Part shown: piece after piece, positions 55,961-64,000 of the stretch
Position numbering within the stretch: position 1 is the first letter of the stretch
Layout of the letters: the number at the start of each line of letters is the position of its first letter
Origin: an uncultured Anaeromusa sp.
GTDB lineage: Bacteria; Bacillota; Negativicutes; Anaeromusales; Anaeromusaceae
Reading direction: 5' to 3'
Length of the DNA stretch: 64,000 nucleotides
NCBI RefSeq assembly: GCF_963668665.1
Contig: NZ_OY764902.1
Span: forward strand, 1,553,501-1,617,500
Notes under the pieces: generated by a model
Seen by the model: only the letters and a program-made list of their open reading frames with translations
What the model was told of the DNA's origin: nothing
Databases searched by the model: none
Made by a program: the position numbers and the translations under genes

Positions 55961-57973
55961 TTAAATTTTAAACTTCGCCACCGTTTCCCGGAGTTCTTCC
56001 GCCATACAGGACAAGGCTTGGCTGGAAGAGGCGATTTCCTCCATTGAGGCGGATTGTTCTTCTGTGGCGGCGGAGACGGTCTGCGTTTGTTCGCTGGTTT
56101 TGCGGCTATGTTCATCAATCGTACGAATGGAAGAGACCATCGCTTCATTTCCTTTGGTAATGGCGCTAAACGCCTCGGACATAGCGGTAACCTGTTCGGA
56201 AATGGAGGTAATGAAGGAAGAAATTTCTCGGAAGGAGTCGCCAGCTGTAGCGACGACCTGATTTCCTTGTTCTGCTTCTTTGGTGCCTGCATCCATTGCG
56301 GCTACGGCTGTTGCGGTTTCACTTTGAATTTCGCCGATCAATTGGGCGATTTTTTTGGCGGCTTCTTGGGATTGTTCCGCCAGCTTGCGCACTTCCTCGG
56401 CGACAACGGCGAAGCCTCGTCCTTGTTCGCCTGCTCGGGCCGCTTCGATGGCTGCATTCAGCGCCAATAGGTTGGTCTGACTAGCGATGCCGGAAATCGT
56501 GTCGATAATCTGCCCGATTTCCTGAGAACGCGCTCCCAGGGTAGTTACCACTTGTGCTGAGCGGCTGACGGATTGAGAAATGGCTGCCATTTGCTGCGTG
56601 GCGGCGGAAATGGAAGTATCCCCGCTGGCGGCGGCCGTAGAAGTGTTGGTTACTGTAGCGACAATTTGAGAGCTGTTCTTTGCCAGATTATTGATGTGCT
56701 GCGAGGTGCTTTCCACTGTTTGCATGGCGTCGGTCATACTGTGTTGCTGCGCGTCAGCGCTGCCGGCTACCAGGCTGATTGCTTCGGCTACTTGGTTGAC
56801 GGCTTGCGCGGATTGGTCAGTGCTGGCTGTCAACTGCTGCGAAGAAGCGGCCAATTGTTCGGAAGACTGAGCGACCCGTTGTACCAAGTGACGCATGTTT
56901 TCCGCCATAGAAGCAAAATTGGCACTTAAGAGTTGTAATTCATCGGCTGAATCAGAGCGCACAGAAGCCTGGCTTTTGGCGGCGACCGTCAAATCGCCTT
57001 GGGCCATCTGCTCTACCTGCTCGTTGAGGCGAGTAATGGGGCGAATGAGACGTCTGGCGGCAAGAGCTCCCGCTGCGCAGGTGAGAACCAGAATGATTAG
57101 GCTAAGACCGATGGAGATGAAGGTAAAGGCCGATAGTTTGGCAGTTACTTCTTCTTTCGGAACTTCCAGAGCCAGGCTCCAGTTTGTGCCGGCGATGGGA
57201 GCATACGCCAGGTAATGAGAGCCGCCGGCGGCGTCATATTGGCCTAGACCTTCTTCGCTGCGGGTCATTTTCTCGCCAAGCGCTTTTATCGAGGGCGAGA
57301 GGGCTTCGTCTTTCAGCAGATTTTGCTTCATGACTTTTTCCTTGTCAGGATGGCTGATCAGAAGACCGTCTTTTTGAATCATAAAAGCAAAGCCGCTTTG
57401 GGCAAAACGAATTTCCCCAAGGCGTTTCATCAGGGTGTCTACGGTCAGGGTGCCGCCGATAACGCCGGTAATTTGACCATTTTTCTTGATCGGCGCGACG
57501 ATGGAGATAACCGTTTTTCCTTCGACTTTGGAAATGATAGGATCTGTAATCAGGGACTTGCCGGTGCTCATGACTTGCTTAAAGTAAGCGCGGTCGGCAA
57601 TGTTAGTGCGGTCGCCGGTGGAATGAATGGCCCGTCCTTGGGTATCGACCAGCCAGAAGCGCAAAAAGTTTGGATTGCGTTTAGCTTCTTCCCGCAAAAA
57701 GGCCAGAGCGGCATCGGTTTCGCCATTAACAATGCTGGGCATAGTGGCGAGTAGGGAAACCTCCTGCTCGCTGGCGTTCAACCACAAGCCGACTTCTTTG
57801 GCATAGCTTGTAGACTGATCGACCAACAGTTCTTCCGCATCGTTGATCAGAATGCTTCTGGCGTTGTAGTAGTTGGCAAGACCAAGAATACTAAGGGAAA
57901 GCAGCAGACCGCAAATGACGAATAGAATTACTTTGGCGGTCAGGCTGCTTTGGATCTGTTTACAAAATGACAC
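55961..57973 (-). CDS. Methyl-accepting chemotaxis protein with dCache sensor
   Basis: 670 residues. Membrane helix 1 (about 12-33), periplasmic double-Cache domain (about 34-280: [40 protein letters not shown] and [20 protein letters not shown]), membrane helix 2 (about 285-307), HAMP and the signalling coiled coil with tip [20 protein letters not shown] then [20 protein letters not shown]. dCache receptors usually bind amino acids or carboxylates. The neighbouring AbgT/M20 genes, also on this strand, make a link to peptide-like substrates possible (inference). Confidence 0.95.
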   Translation of the reverse strand: MSFCKQIQSSLTAKVILFVICGLLLSLSILGLANYYNARSILINDAEELLVDQSTSYAKEVGLWLNASEQEVSLLATMPSIVNGETDAALAFLREEAKRNPNFLRFWLVDTQGRAIHSTGDRTNIADRAYFKQVMSTGKSLITDPIISKVEGKTVISIVAPIKKNGQITGVIGGTLTVDTLMKRLGEIRFAQSGFAFMIQKDGLLISHPDKEKVMKQNLLKDEALSPSIKALGEKMTRSEEGLGQYDAAGGSHYLAYAPIAGTNWSLALEVPKEEVTAKLSAFTFISIGLSLIILVLTCAAGALAARRLIRPITRLNEQVEQMAQGDLTVAAKSQASVRSDSADELQLLSANFASMAENMRHLVQRVAQSSEQLAASSQQLTASTDQSAQAVNQVAEAISLVAGSADAQQHSMTDAMQTVESTSQHINNLAKNSSQIVATVTNTSTAAASGDTSISAATQQMAAISQSVSRSAQVVTTLGARSQEIGQIIDTISGIASQTNLLALNAAIEAARAGEQGRGFAVVAEEVRKLAEQSQEAAKKIAQLIGEIQSETATAVAAMDAGTKEAEQGNQVVATAGDSFREISSFITSISEQVTAMSEAFSAITKGNEAMVSSIRTIDEHSRKTSEQTQTVSAATEEQSASMEEIASSSQALSCMAEELRETVAKFKI

Positions 57974-58049
57974 TTTTAATCACCCCAATTGTTAAGTTAT
58001 AGTCATCGTAACAAAAGATTTGTTGTTTAGCAATAACTATATAATAAAT

Positions 58050-58072
58050 GGGCATCTCGCCAAGAGATGCCC
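58050..58072 (-). terminator. Hairpin after the AbgT gene
   Basis: GGGCATCTC pairs with GAGATGCCC around GCCAA; the minus-strand run after it (ATTTATTATAT) is only partly T, so it is a weak terminator. Confidence 0.6.
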
Positions 58073-58088
58073 AGAAGAAGGCTGTTAT

Positions 58089-59621
58089 TTACCAGAGGCG
58101 TTGGGGGACCCCAGGACCTACAGGCAGTCCCATGAGGTACCAGAAGATGAACAAGGCGTACCACATAGCGAAGAACGAGAGGGCGTAGGGCATCATCAAG
58201 GATAAATAGGTGCCGATGCCGGACTCCTCTTTGTACTTCTTTAGTGTTTCCAGAAAGAGCGGCAAGAACGGATTCACTACCTGGATGGTGTTAAAGGCGC
58301 CGTCGCCAGCGCGGAAGGCCACCTGGATAAAAGCGGGGTGATAGCCCAGTAACATGAACATAGGCACGAACACCGGCGAAAGCAGCGACCAAATGGCGGA
58401 ACCGCTGGCGATGAAGAGGCCCATGAATTGGCCGAAAAGCATGAAGCAAAGAAGTGCCGGCAGACCGGTCATGCCGATGCTTTTCAAGAAATCCGCCCCG
58501 GATGTAGCAATAAGGGTTGAAATATTGGTCCAACTGAAGGCGGCGATAAACTGGGCGATGGCGAAAACCATGACCAAGAAGCCCGCCAGGCCTCGAACGC
58601 ATTCGGTCATCATTTTGACAGCGTCATCGCCGCTTTTGATGGTGCGCGCTTTGATGCCATAGGTTAAACCGACCGTAAGGAAAAAGAGAAAGAGCAGCGG
58701 CACAATGCCTTTAATGAAAGGAGAACCGGGAATACCGCCGGTTTCCGGGTTGCGCAAAAGAGCGCCTTCGGGAGCCACCAGAGCGACCAGGATGGCGACA
58801 AAAGCGAGCGTGCTCCAGCCAGCTGCTTTTAAAGAAGCCAACTGAAGGCCGGAGGGCTTTTCCAAAACCACGGTCTGTTCTCCTATGTATTTTCCCATGC
58901 GGGGTTCTACAAATTTTTCCGTGACAATGGTGGTTAAAATAGCTAGGTAGAAAACGGCAAAGCACATAAAATACCAGTTATCCACCGGCGTGACGATCAT
59001 GTTGGGGTCGACGATTTTAGCCGCTTGCGTCGTAATGCCGGAGAGAAGCACGTCGGTAGTGACGATTAAGATGTTGGCGGTAAAGCCGGAGTAAATCGCC
59101 GCCAAAGAACAGGCGAAACCTACAAAAGGGTGCCGTCCCATCGAATAAAAGACCATCGCCGCAATCGGCGGGACGACGACAATGGCGGCGTCCGAGGCCA
59201 AGTGACTCATAAAGCTCATGATAATGATCGTAAAAGTAATAAACCGTTTAGGAATGGTATGTATAGCGGTTTTAATCAAGCTTTCCATGAGACCGGTTTT
59301 TTCAACCAAACCGATGCCCAGCGTTAGAACCAGAATCATGCCGAGAGGCGGAAAGTTGATGTAGTTTTTGACCATGTCGGTCATAAACCAATGCAAGCCC
59401 TCTTGACTGAAAAGACTTTTGATGGGAATGAGTTTGTGGGTCAGCGGATGAATGGCTGTTACATTTTGTGAGGCCAGCACTGCGGATAAGGCGGCCAAGC
59501 CAAAAATAAGTAAAAGAAACAAAATAGCCGGATTGGGCAGTTTGTTGCCTATGACTTCCAGGCTGCGCAAAAAGCTGCCTCGGTTGTCGGTCGTGTCGGA
59601 CGCATACGAGGGATGACTCAT
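58089..59621 (-). CDS. AbgT-family transporter (p-aminobenzoyl-glutamate type)
   Basis: 510 residues, about 11 membrane helices plus two re-entrant hairpins. Family marks: EVIGNKLPNPAILFLLLIFG at the start, LASDAAIVVVPPIAAMVFYS and GDGAFNTIQVVNPFLPLFLE near the end. E. coli AbgT takes up aminobenzoyl-glutamate; others export sulfonamides. An M20 hydrolase gene 104 bp upstream on the same strand suggests import and hydrolysis of an N-acyl amino acid or dipeptide (inference). ATG 59621 is preferred over TTG 59630 because AAGGAGG is 11 nt from the former. Confidence 0.9.
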   Translation of the reverse strand: MSHPSYASDTTDNRGSFLRSLEVIGNKLPNPAILFLLLIFGLAALSAVLASQNVTAIHPLTHKLIPIKSLFSQEGLHWFMTDMVKNYINFPPLGMILVLTLGIGLVEKTGLMESLIKTAIHTIPKRFITFTIIIMSFMSHLASDAAIVVVPPIAAMVFYSMGRHPFVGFACSLAAIYSGFTANILIVTTDVLLSGITTQAAKIVDPNMIVTPVDNWYFMCFAVFYLAILTTIVTEKFVEPRMGKYIGEQTVVLEKPSGLQLASLKAAGWSTLAFVAILVALVAPEGALLRNPETGGIPGSPFIKGIVPLLFLFFLTVGLTYGIKARTIKSGDDAVKMMTECVRGLAGFLVMVFAIAQFIAAFSWTNISTLIATSGADFLKSIGMTGLPALLCFMLFGQFMGLFIASGSAIWSLLSPVFVPMFMLLGYHPAFIQVAFRAGDGAFNTIQVVNPFLPLFLETLKKYKEESGIGTYLSLMMPYALSFFAMWYALFIFWYLMGLPVGPGVPQRLW

Positions 59622-59725
59622 AATAAGCAAATCCTCCTTTTAATTACATAATAGTGCGTGATAAGCGTATGAGATAACGCGAAAAGTCACCTCCTGATGA
59701 GTTGTTTAAGGACATTTCCTAAAAT

Positions 59726-60931
59726 TCAAGAAAAAACAGGCTGCTTAGCAGCGGTTTCTGGTTGTTTTAGCGCTAATAAAGCTGTTTGGTAAAGAATAGC
59801 TACCCCGTGAAGCAAGGCTGCTTCGTCGATTTCGAAATAAGGACTGTGCAGACCGTGGTTTTCTTTGTCTTTGAAGCCGCAGCCCAGCCAGAAGAAACTG
59901 CCGGGAACCCTCACCAGGTATTTAGAAAAGTCTTCGGCCGCTAAGACCGGCTTAACATCGGTGTGCACCTGGTCGGCGCCGAGAACCGTTATGGCAGCTT
60001 GTGTTAAGAGTGCTGTGGGCTGGGGCCAGTTGTTGAGTACCGGATAGCCGTGTTGGTAGTTAAGACGGTAAGTGCCGCCTTGGGAAGCGGTCATGCCGGA
60101 GAGAATGCGATCCAGCTTGCTCGGCAGCGTACCGCGAACCCCTTCGGAAAGAGTGCGTACCGTGCCCTCGAGGACTACTTCGCGGGCGATCACATTATAG
60201 CGGTCGCCGCCGTGGATTTGGCCGATGTTGATGGTGGCCGTCTCCAACGGATCTAGCTGGCGGCTTAAAATATGGCTGATGCCTTGCAGCACGTCGGCGG
60301 CAATGGTAATGGCGTCAACGCCGTGCTGCGGCTGACCGGCATGGGCGCCTTCGCCGAGGATGGTGATGCTGAGCCGATCCGAGGCGGCCATGAGCGCGCC
60401 CGGGCGCAGGCCGATTTCGCCACAGGGAAGATCCGGCCACAAATGCAAGCCGAAAATGGCGGAAACGTCATCTAAAAGACCTGCTTCCAGAAAGAAATGA
60501 GCGCCTCCTTCCGGGGAGGCTTCTTCGGCGGATTGGAAAAAGAGCTTGATTGTACCGGCTAAATGCTGACGGTTGTTGTGGAGTAAGCTGGCTAAACCAA
60601 GCAAGATCGCCATGTGGCCGTCATGGCCGCAGGCATGCATGGAGCCCTCGTGCTCGGAGCGAAATTCGGAGGCCGCTTCTTCGCGGATGGATAAGGCGTC
60701 CATGTCCGCACGGAAAGCGATGACAGGGCCGGGCTGGCTGCCGTGAATTACCGCGCATACGCCAAGATGGTTGCTGAACGTTTGCACGGAGAGTCCAAGC
60801 TTTTGCAATTCAGCAGCGATCATTTGGGATGTTTTTTCTTCTTTGTAGCTGGCTTCCGGGATGCGATGCAGCTGTCTTCGCCAAGAAATTAGTTGACGTT
60901 CCAGTTGAGTCAGAGTCGATTTGTCAAACAT
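59726..60931 (-). CDS. M20-family metal-dependent amidohydrolase
   Basis: 401 residues. Metal ligands: MHACGHDGHMAILLGLASLL (Cys/His, Asp-Gly-His), FFQSAEEASPEGGAHFFLEA (Glu pair), GLHLWPDLPCGEIG (His) and NHGLHSPYFEIDE (His). The lid domain (about 185-300) has LGEGAHAGQPQHGVDAITIA. The group includes AbgA/AbgB, hippurate hydrolase and N-acyl-amino-acid amidohydrolases; the exact substrate is open. ATG 60931 follows GAGGTG. Likely co-transcribed with the transporter downstream. Confidence 0.92.
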   Translation of the reverse strand: MFDKSTLTQLERQLISWRRQLHRIPEASYKEEKTSQMIAAELQKLGLSVQTFSNHLGVCAVIHGSQPGPVIAFRADMDALSIREEAASEFRSEHEGSMHACGHDGHMAILLGLASLLHNNRQHLAGTIKLFFQSAEEASPEGGAHFFLEAGLLDDVSAIFGLHLWPDLPCGEIGLRPGALMAASDRLSITILGEGAHAGQPQHGVDAITIAADVLQGISHILSRQLDPLETATINIGQIHGGDRYNVIAREVVLEGTVRTLSEGVRGTLPSKLDRILSGMTASQGGTYRLNYQHGYPVLNNWPQPTALLTQAAITVLGADQVHTDVKPVLAAEDFSKYLVRVPGSFFWLGCGFKDKENHGLHSPYFEIDEAALLHGVAILYQTALLALKQPETAAKQPVFS

Positions 60932-61109
60932 AATAAGCACCTCTGTGTCTAAACGTTAGAAAGCGTCGGTTATTGTGCACTTGCAGAACCATATTGTTCG
61001 TTCGTGTGCTTTCTTAAGCGTATCATACCATAGAGTTAAAGACATTTAAAAGACATTTCCTAAAATAAAAACCAAAAAATAACGAAAAATAGAAAAAATA
61101 CAAAGTGCA

Positions 61110-61147
61110 AAAAAATAGAGCTCCCCACATGCGTGAAGAGCTCCTTT
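61110..61147 (-). terminator. Terminator of the regulator gene
   Basis: On the minus strand GGAGCTCTTCACGCATGTG then GGGAGCTCTATTTTTTT: GAGCTC arms with an inner CAC/GTG pair and a T-run. Confidence 0.8.
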
Positions 61148-61196
61148 GCTCATTGGCTTTAAATTGTACTCAGTATATACTTTCCATATGATAGTG

Positions 61197-62543
61197 TCAA
61201 CCCCCAGAAGCTGATTCATCTATGGCTGGCTGCAGTAGCTGCTGCCAGTGGATGGAGTATAGTTTGCGGGGCCGCCCTTTATTGAGCAGTTCTTCGCCGG
61301 TGACATCGGCGAAACCTTGATTGGCCAAGGTTGTCAACAGACGGCGGGCGCTGCGGGTGGTAATGCCTAGGTGAAAGGCCAGGTCGTCTGCGGCCAAGGT
61401 ATCGCGTTTCAACTGATCCAAGGCGGCAAACAGCTTGTTGACCGTGGTACGGCTGAGACTCAGCTTTTCGGCAAAATGTTGGCAAACCGAGTCGCTGGCG
61501 CGCAGGGAATATTTCAGATGCGTAGGCGAACTGAGCGGTCCTACGGCTTCGCGGCTGTCGGTAACCGCCATCCACAGGCCTTTGCCGGCGCGTTTGGCCA
61601 GACCCAGGGCGTGGAAGGCGTTCTCTTCCGCCACATAAGCTGTGGGGCCAAAGCCGATGCCGCCGCTGACCTTGGCGCTGACTTGGCGGGTGATTTCGTC
61701 GAAACAGGGCAGGACGGTCAATTCCTCGGTCCACTTTTCCAAAATGCCCCTGGTGGAGTAGAGCGTGTATTGACCGTCGCCGCGGACAACGATGGAGCCT
61801 TGCAGCTGTTTGGCGTAATCTACCAGGATTTCGTAAAGACGCAGCTCTATTTTTTTGGCGGCGTAGCTCGATGAGTTGCGCACAAGGTCGTCATAGTCGT
61901 CAATCGTGATGTGCTGAATGGCCAATTGACCGCCTTTAAAGCGTTCCGCCCGCACCGCATTAAGCGCTACTTCGATGGTAGTGCGGATGTTGCTGCGAGT
62001 AGGCCAGATGCGGAAAACCGGCACGCCGAGTTCTTTGAGCTTTTCATAGGTAGCTAGGTAGCAGGTGACGGCAATATGGCTTTTGCCGCTTTGCCAAAGC
62101 TGGTAATGGTAGTCTGCCAGTTCGGCGGCGGTGACAATATCTTCGGTTTCGTGCAGAAACAGCTTTGGCAGAGGCATGTTGGCGTCCAGGAAGGTTTCTT
62201 CGATTTCCTGGCGGTTGAAGGTGTCAAAGCTGATGCTGTCTATTTCTAGATGGGCCATATGGGTGATCTGCAGCAGCGCTCGGTAGAGGCTGGAGCCGAT
62301 ATGCGGAATATAGAAGCAGGGAATGTTTAGGCCGAGGCGCTGCGCATGCTTATAAGGAGAAATGCCGGAGAAAAGCCAGAAGTCGAACTCCTCCAAATGC
62401 TGACGGACAATGTCAGGCACTTCGGCGGCGTTTTGGTAGACAAAAGGAGTGGACACGATTTGGTCCTTCCATTCTAAAGCGACAGGATAGGTTAAAGCGA
62501 CCGAGTCGGCGGGGCCGACCAGAGCCAGGCGAAGTTTTTCCAT
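61197..62543 (-). CDS. Multi-domain transcriptional regulator of the AbgT/M20 locus (putative)
   Basis: 448 residues; not matched to a named family. The N-terminal part (about 1-220) looks like an alpha/beta sensor (RLALVGPADSVALTYPVALE; DFWLFSGISPYKHAQRLGLN). The middle (about 225-345) resembles a nucleotide-cyclase or GTP-cyclohydrolase-like palm (VRGDGQYTLYSTRGILEKWT; VSGGIGFGPTAYVAEENAFH, then ALGLAKRAG) without a GGDEF motif. The C-terminus (about 365-430) is a winged helix-turn-helix (LAFHLGITTRSARRLLTTLA, then NKGRPRKLYSI). Standing just upstream of the M20 and AbgT genes on the same strand it likely controls them (inference). The start at 62543 has AGAGGT upstream. Confidence 0.65.
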   Translation of the reverse strand: MEKLRLALVGPADSVALTYPVALEWKDQIVSTPFVYQNAAEVPDIVRQHLEEFDFWLFSGISPYKHAQRLGLNIPCFYIPHIGSSLYRALLQITHMAHLEIDSISFDTFNRQEIEETFLDANMPLPKLFLHETEDIVTAAELADYHYQLWQSGKSHIAVTCYLATYEKLKELGVPVFRIWPTRSNIRTTIEVALNAVRAERFKGGQLAIQHITIDDYDDLVRNSSSYAAKKIELRLYEILVDYAKQLQGSIVVRGDGQYTLYSTRGILEKWTEELTVLPCFDEITRQVSAKVSGGIGFGPTAYVAEENAFHALGLAKRAGKGLWMAVTDSREAVGPLSSPTHLKYSLRASDSVCQHFAEKLSLSRTTVNKLFAALDQLKRDTLAADDLAFHLGITTRSARRLLTTLANQGFADVTGEELLNKGRPRKLYSIHWQQLLQPAIDESASGG

Positions 62544-62624
62544 GAATGATACCTCTATTCTTTAGCCAATGTTGGATTACTTCTTGATTTAATACGTATT
62601 CGCCTTTAACTCTAAAATTCCTGT

Positions 62625-62657
62625 AAAAAAAAGACCCACCGGCGTGTTGGCGGTGGG
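62625..62657 (-). terminator. Strong terminator of the candidate small RNA / 3' end of the GGDEF-EAL transcript
   Basis: On the minus strand CCCCACCGCC and GGCGGTGGGT-like arms: CCCACCG pairs with CGGTGGG, then eight T (62632-62625). Confidence 0.9.
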
Positions 62658-62740
62658 GAGCAAGACTCGCTGCCGGGGCTGCAGTCGGAGAACTGCAGCT
62701 AGAGAGGGTGCTGCACAGGGGGCGCAGCAAACCAGCGAGT
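62625..62740 (-). ncRNA. Candidate structured small RNA (about 116 nt)
   Basis: On the minus strand a closed three-way structure is visible: ACTCGCTG (62740-62733) pairs with CAGCGAGT (62672-62665); inside, TGCTGC/GCAGCA (62729-62709) and CTGCAG/CTGCAG (62698-62679) form two hairpins. A strong terminator follows at once. Upstream a promoter TTGCCG-N17-TATGAT would start transcription at about 62740, exactly the first base of the closing stem. It could instead be the 3' UTR of the GGDEF-EAL gene. No match to a known RNA family was recognised. Confidence 0.5.
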
Positions 62741-62746
62741 ATCTTT

Positions 62747-62775
62747 ATCATACGGTAGAAGCAGGGAAGCGGCAA
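62747..62775 (-). promoter_or_regulatory. Promoter candidate of the small RNA
   Basis: On the minus strand TTGCCG (62775-62770), 17 bp, TATGAT (62752-62747). The -10 box is good, the -35 box moderate. Confidence 0.45.
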
Positions 62776-62805
62776 TGGACATCGTTGCACCATGATAGAA
62801 AGATG

Positions 62806-64000
62806 CTAACCATTCAACAACGACGGAGGAGGGGAGAAGGCTAAGGCTTCTTCCGCTGGGAGCGGTTTGGCGAGAAGATAGCCTTGAATCAAATCGCAGC
62901 CCATGGCGTAGAGGCGCTGGAACTGTTCTTCGGTTTCTACTCCTTCCGCGACAACGGAGAGATTCATATCGTGCGCCAGACGAATCATGGCGCGGACAAT
63001 CGCCTGATTTTGCTCGGTGTGGTGTTTGTGTAGAAAAGTTTTATCCAGTTTCAGGCGGTCAATGGGCAACTGATTGAGATAGGTCAAAGACGAATAGCCA
63101 GTGCCAAAATCGTCCAGGGAAATGCTCAGGCCTATTTCACGCAGCTCTTGCAGCTTTAAGACATGCTCGTCAAAGGATTCCATGAGAATGGATTCGGTCA
63201 ATTCCAGCTCCAGCCATTCAGGAGGAATGTTTTCTTCCGCTAAAATGCGCCGGACCCGCTGGGTAAAATCGGTCTGCATCAGCTGGCGGCCGGAAATGTT
63301 GACAGCGACCCGGATGGGAGGTTCTAGCGGCGAGCGCTGCCGTAAGAAGCGGCAGGCGCTGCGCAGCACCCATTCGCCGATAGGCAGAATCAAGCCTGTT
63401 TCCTCGGCGAGGGGAATGAACTCCAGCGGCGAGACTAGGCCGCGTTCAGGATGCTGCCAGCGGATGAGGGCTTCAAAGGCGGTGATGTGGCCGCTGGGAA
63501 GATCCAACTGGGGTTGAAAATAAAGAAGAAACTGCCTGGCGGCCAAAGCTTGATGCAACTGGCTTTCCAGCTGAATGCGCCGGATCATGGCCTCTTGCAT
63601 GGCAGGCTCGTAAAGACGCCAGGTTTTTTTACCGGCGCTCTTGGCGCGATTGAGCGCGGTGTCGGCGTTGCGCAGCACATCGTCTGCAGACAGGTCGTTG
63701 CTTAGGGGGCATATGCCCAGGCTGGCCGACAGCGGCAAAGAGGTGCCGCGCACCATGAGCGGGCGGCTGCAAAGGTCTAGAATGCGCTGCGCCCATTCAT
63801 CCGCTTCGCGGGTTGTTAACGGGCCAAGCAAAACCGTAAATTCATCGCCCCCCAGACGGGCGGTCATGGTTTCGGCAGGCAGCATACTTTGCAGGCGGTG
63901 CGTTATTTCCAGCAGTACGTCGTCGCCACAGGCATGGCCCCAGGAATTGTTAATGAACTTGAAATTGTCCAGGTCAAAAAGAAAAAGAGTGTGCCGTTTT
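62806..64000 (-). CDS. GGDEF-EAL diguanylate cyclase/phosphodiesterase, 5' truncated by window edge
   Basis: 398 residues visible; the frame is open through base 64000, so the N-terminal sensor is outside. GGDEF domain (visible from [20 protein letters not shown] to about residue 135) with an intact [13 protein letters not shown] active site. EAL domain (about 150-390) with [54 protein letters not shown] and [11 protein letters not shown], all residues needed for c-di-GMP hydrolysis present. Both activities look possible; the balance cannot be told. The stop at 62806 is followed by the candidate small RNA. Confidence 0.93.
   Translation of the reverse strand, partial: KRHTLFLFDLDNFKFINNSWGHACGDDVLLEITHRLQSMLPAETMTARLGGDEFTVLLGPLTTREADEWAQRILDLCSRPLMVRGTSLPLSASLGICPLSNDLSADDVLRNADTALNRAKSAGKKTWRLYEPAMQEAMIRRIQLESQLHQALAARQFLLYFQPQLDLPSGHITAFEALIRWQHPERGLVSPLEFIPLAEETGLILPIGEWVLRSACRFLRQRSPLEPPIRVAVNISGRQLMQTDFTQRVRRILAEENIPPEWLELELTESILMESFDEHVLKLQELREIGLSISLDDFGTGYSSLTYLNQLPIDRLKLDKTFLHKHHTEQNQAIVRAMIRLAHDMNLSVVAEGVETEEQFQRLYAMGCDLIQGYLLAKPLPAEEALAFSPPPSLLNG

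Noticed and set aside
62659..62760. A tRNA gene in the three-way structure after the GGDEF-EAL gene
   Set aside because: There is no CCA-type acceptor layout, no T-loop GTTCRA and no anticodon arm; two hairpins in an 8-bp closing stem do not make a cloverleaf.

Overview
The window looks like a chromosome segment of an anaerobic, nitrogen-fixing Firmicute with an outer membrane, most likely a Negativicute of the Sporomusa/Anaeromusa/Pelosinus type (inference). The reasons are a clostridial-style nif cluster with a split homocitrate synthase, a TolC-type outer-membrane channel with an RND pump (a diderm trait), a Tat-exported methylmenaquinol:fumarate reductase, superoxide reductase plus rubrerythrin, and chemotaxis and c-di-GMP proteins. 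No rRNA, tRNA, CRISPR array or prophage was seen.

Layout. 1-6.4 kb: end of a nif operon (nifE, nifN, nifB, a [2Fe-2S] ferredoxin, an AnfO-like protein, nifV-omega, nifV-alpha). 6.5-14.2 kb: small metabolic and regulatory genes (AraC regulator, B3/B4 protein, SAP-domain protein, a MerR/carboxymuconolactone-decarboxylase pair, LysE exporter, HpcH aldolase, zinc ribbon, C_GCAxxG protein, KimA-like permease). 14.3-15.7 kb: an ISL3-family element inserted in the U-tract of the permease terminator. 15.9-17.4 kb: a Flp-type pilin and an EAL-HDOD protein. 17.5-27.4 kb: P5C dehydrogenase with a LysR regulator, M24 peptidase, MarR/MFS pair, a putative pentameric ligand-gated channel homologue, AraC/MFS pair. 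27.8-33 kb: signalling block with a FlxA-like protein behind a sigma-28-like promoter, a c-di-GMP-I riboswitch with terminator controlling a small membrane protein and a second EAL-HDOD protein, a UPF0158-like protein, and a chemoreceptor. 33-39.8 kb: TetR plus an RND efflux operon with an embedded universal stress protein and TolC. 40.1-41.5 kb: an IS4-family element. 41.7-48.2 kb: alcohol dehydrogenase, Bcr/CflA exporter, an orphan EutS-like shell protein, a DUF3089 hydrolase, glutaredoxin and a thioredoxin-reductase-like flavoprotein. 48.4-55.7 kb: mfrABE-type fumarate reductase, YeiE/YeiH pair, superoxide reductase, rubrerythrin. 56-64 kb: a dCache chemoreceptor, an AbgT transporter/M20 hydrolase/regulator trio, a candidate small RNA and a GGDEF-EAL protein running off the end.

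The most unusual feature is between the genes. About twenty copies of a roughly 40-bp repeat (called C here) begin GAACAAGAG, run through GGGTACG and end near AGGAG. Twelve copies lie 0-32 nt after a stop codon in the same polarity as the gene. Two families of roughly 155-160-bp long hairpins (A and B) occupy similar places and carry compensatory base changes in their stems. A-family hairpins start within 5 nt of a stop codon and one contains the stop codon in its stem. Hairpins are typically followed by a C copy in inverted orientation. Both insertion sequences landed in terminator-like hairpins in the same kind of position.
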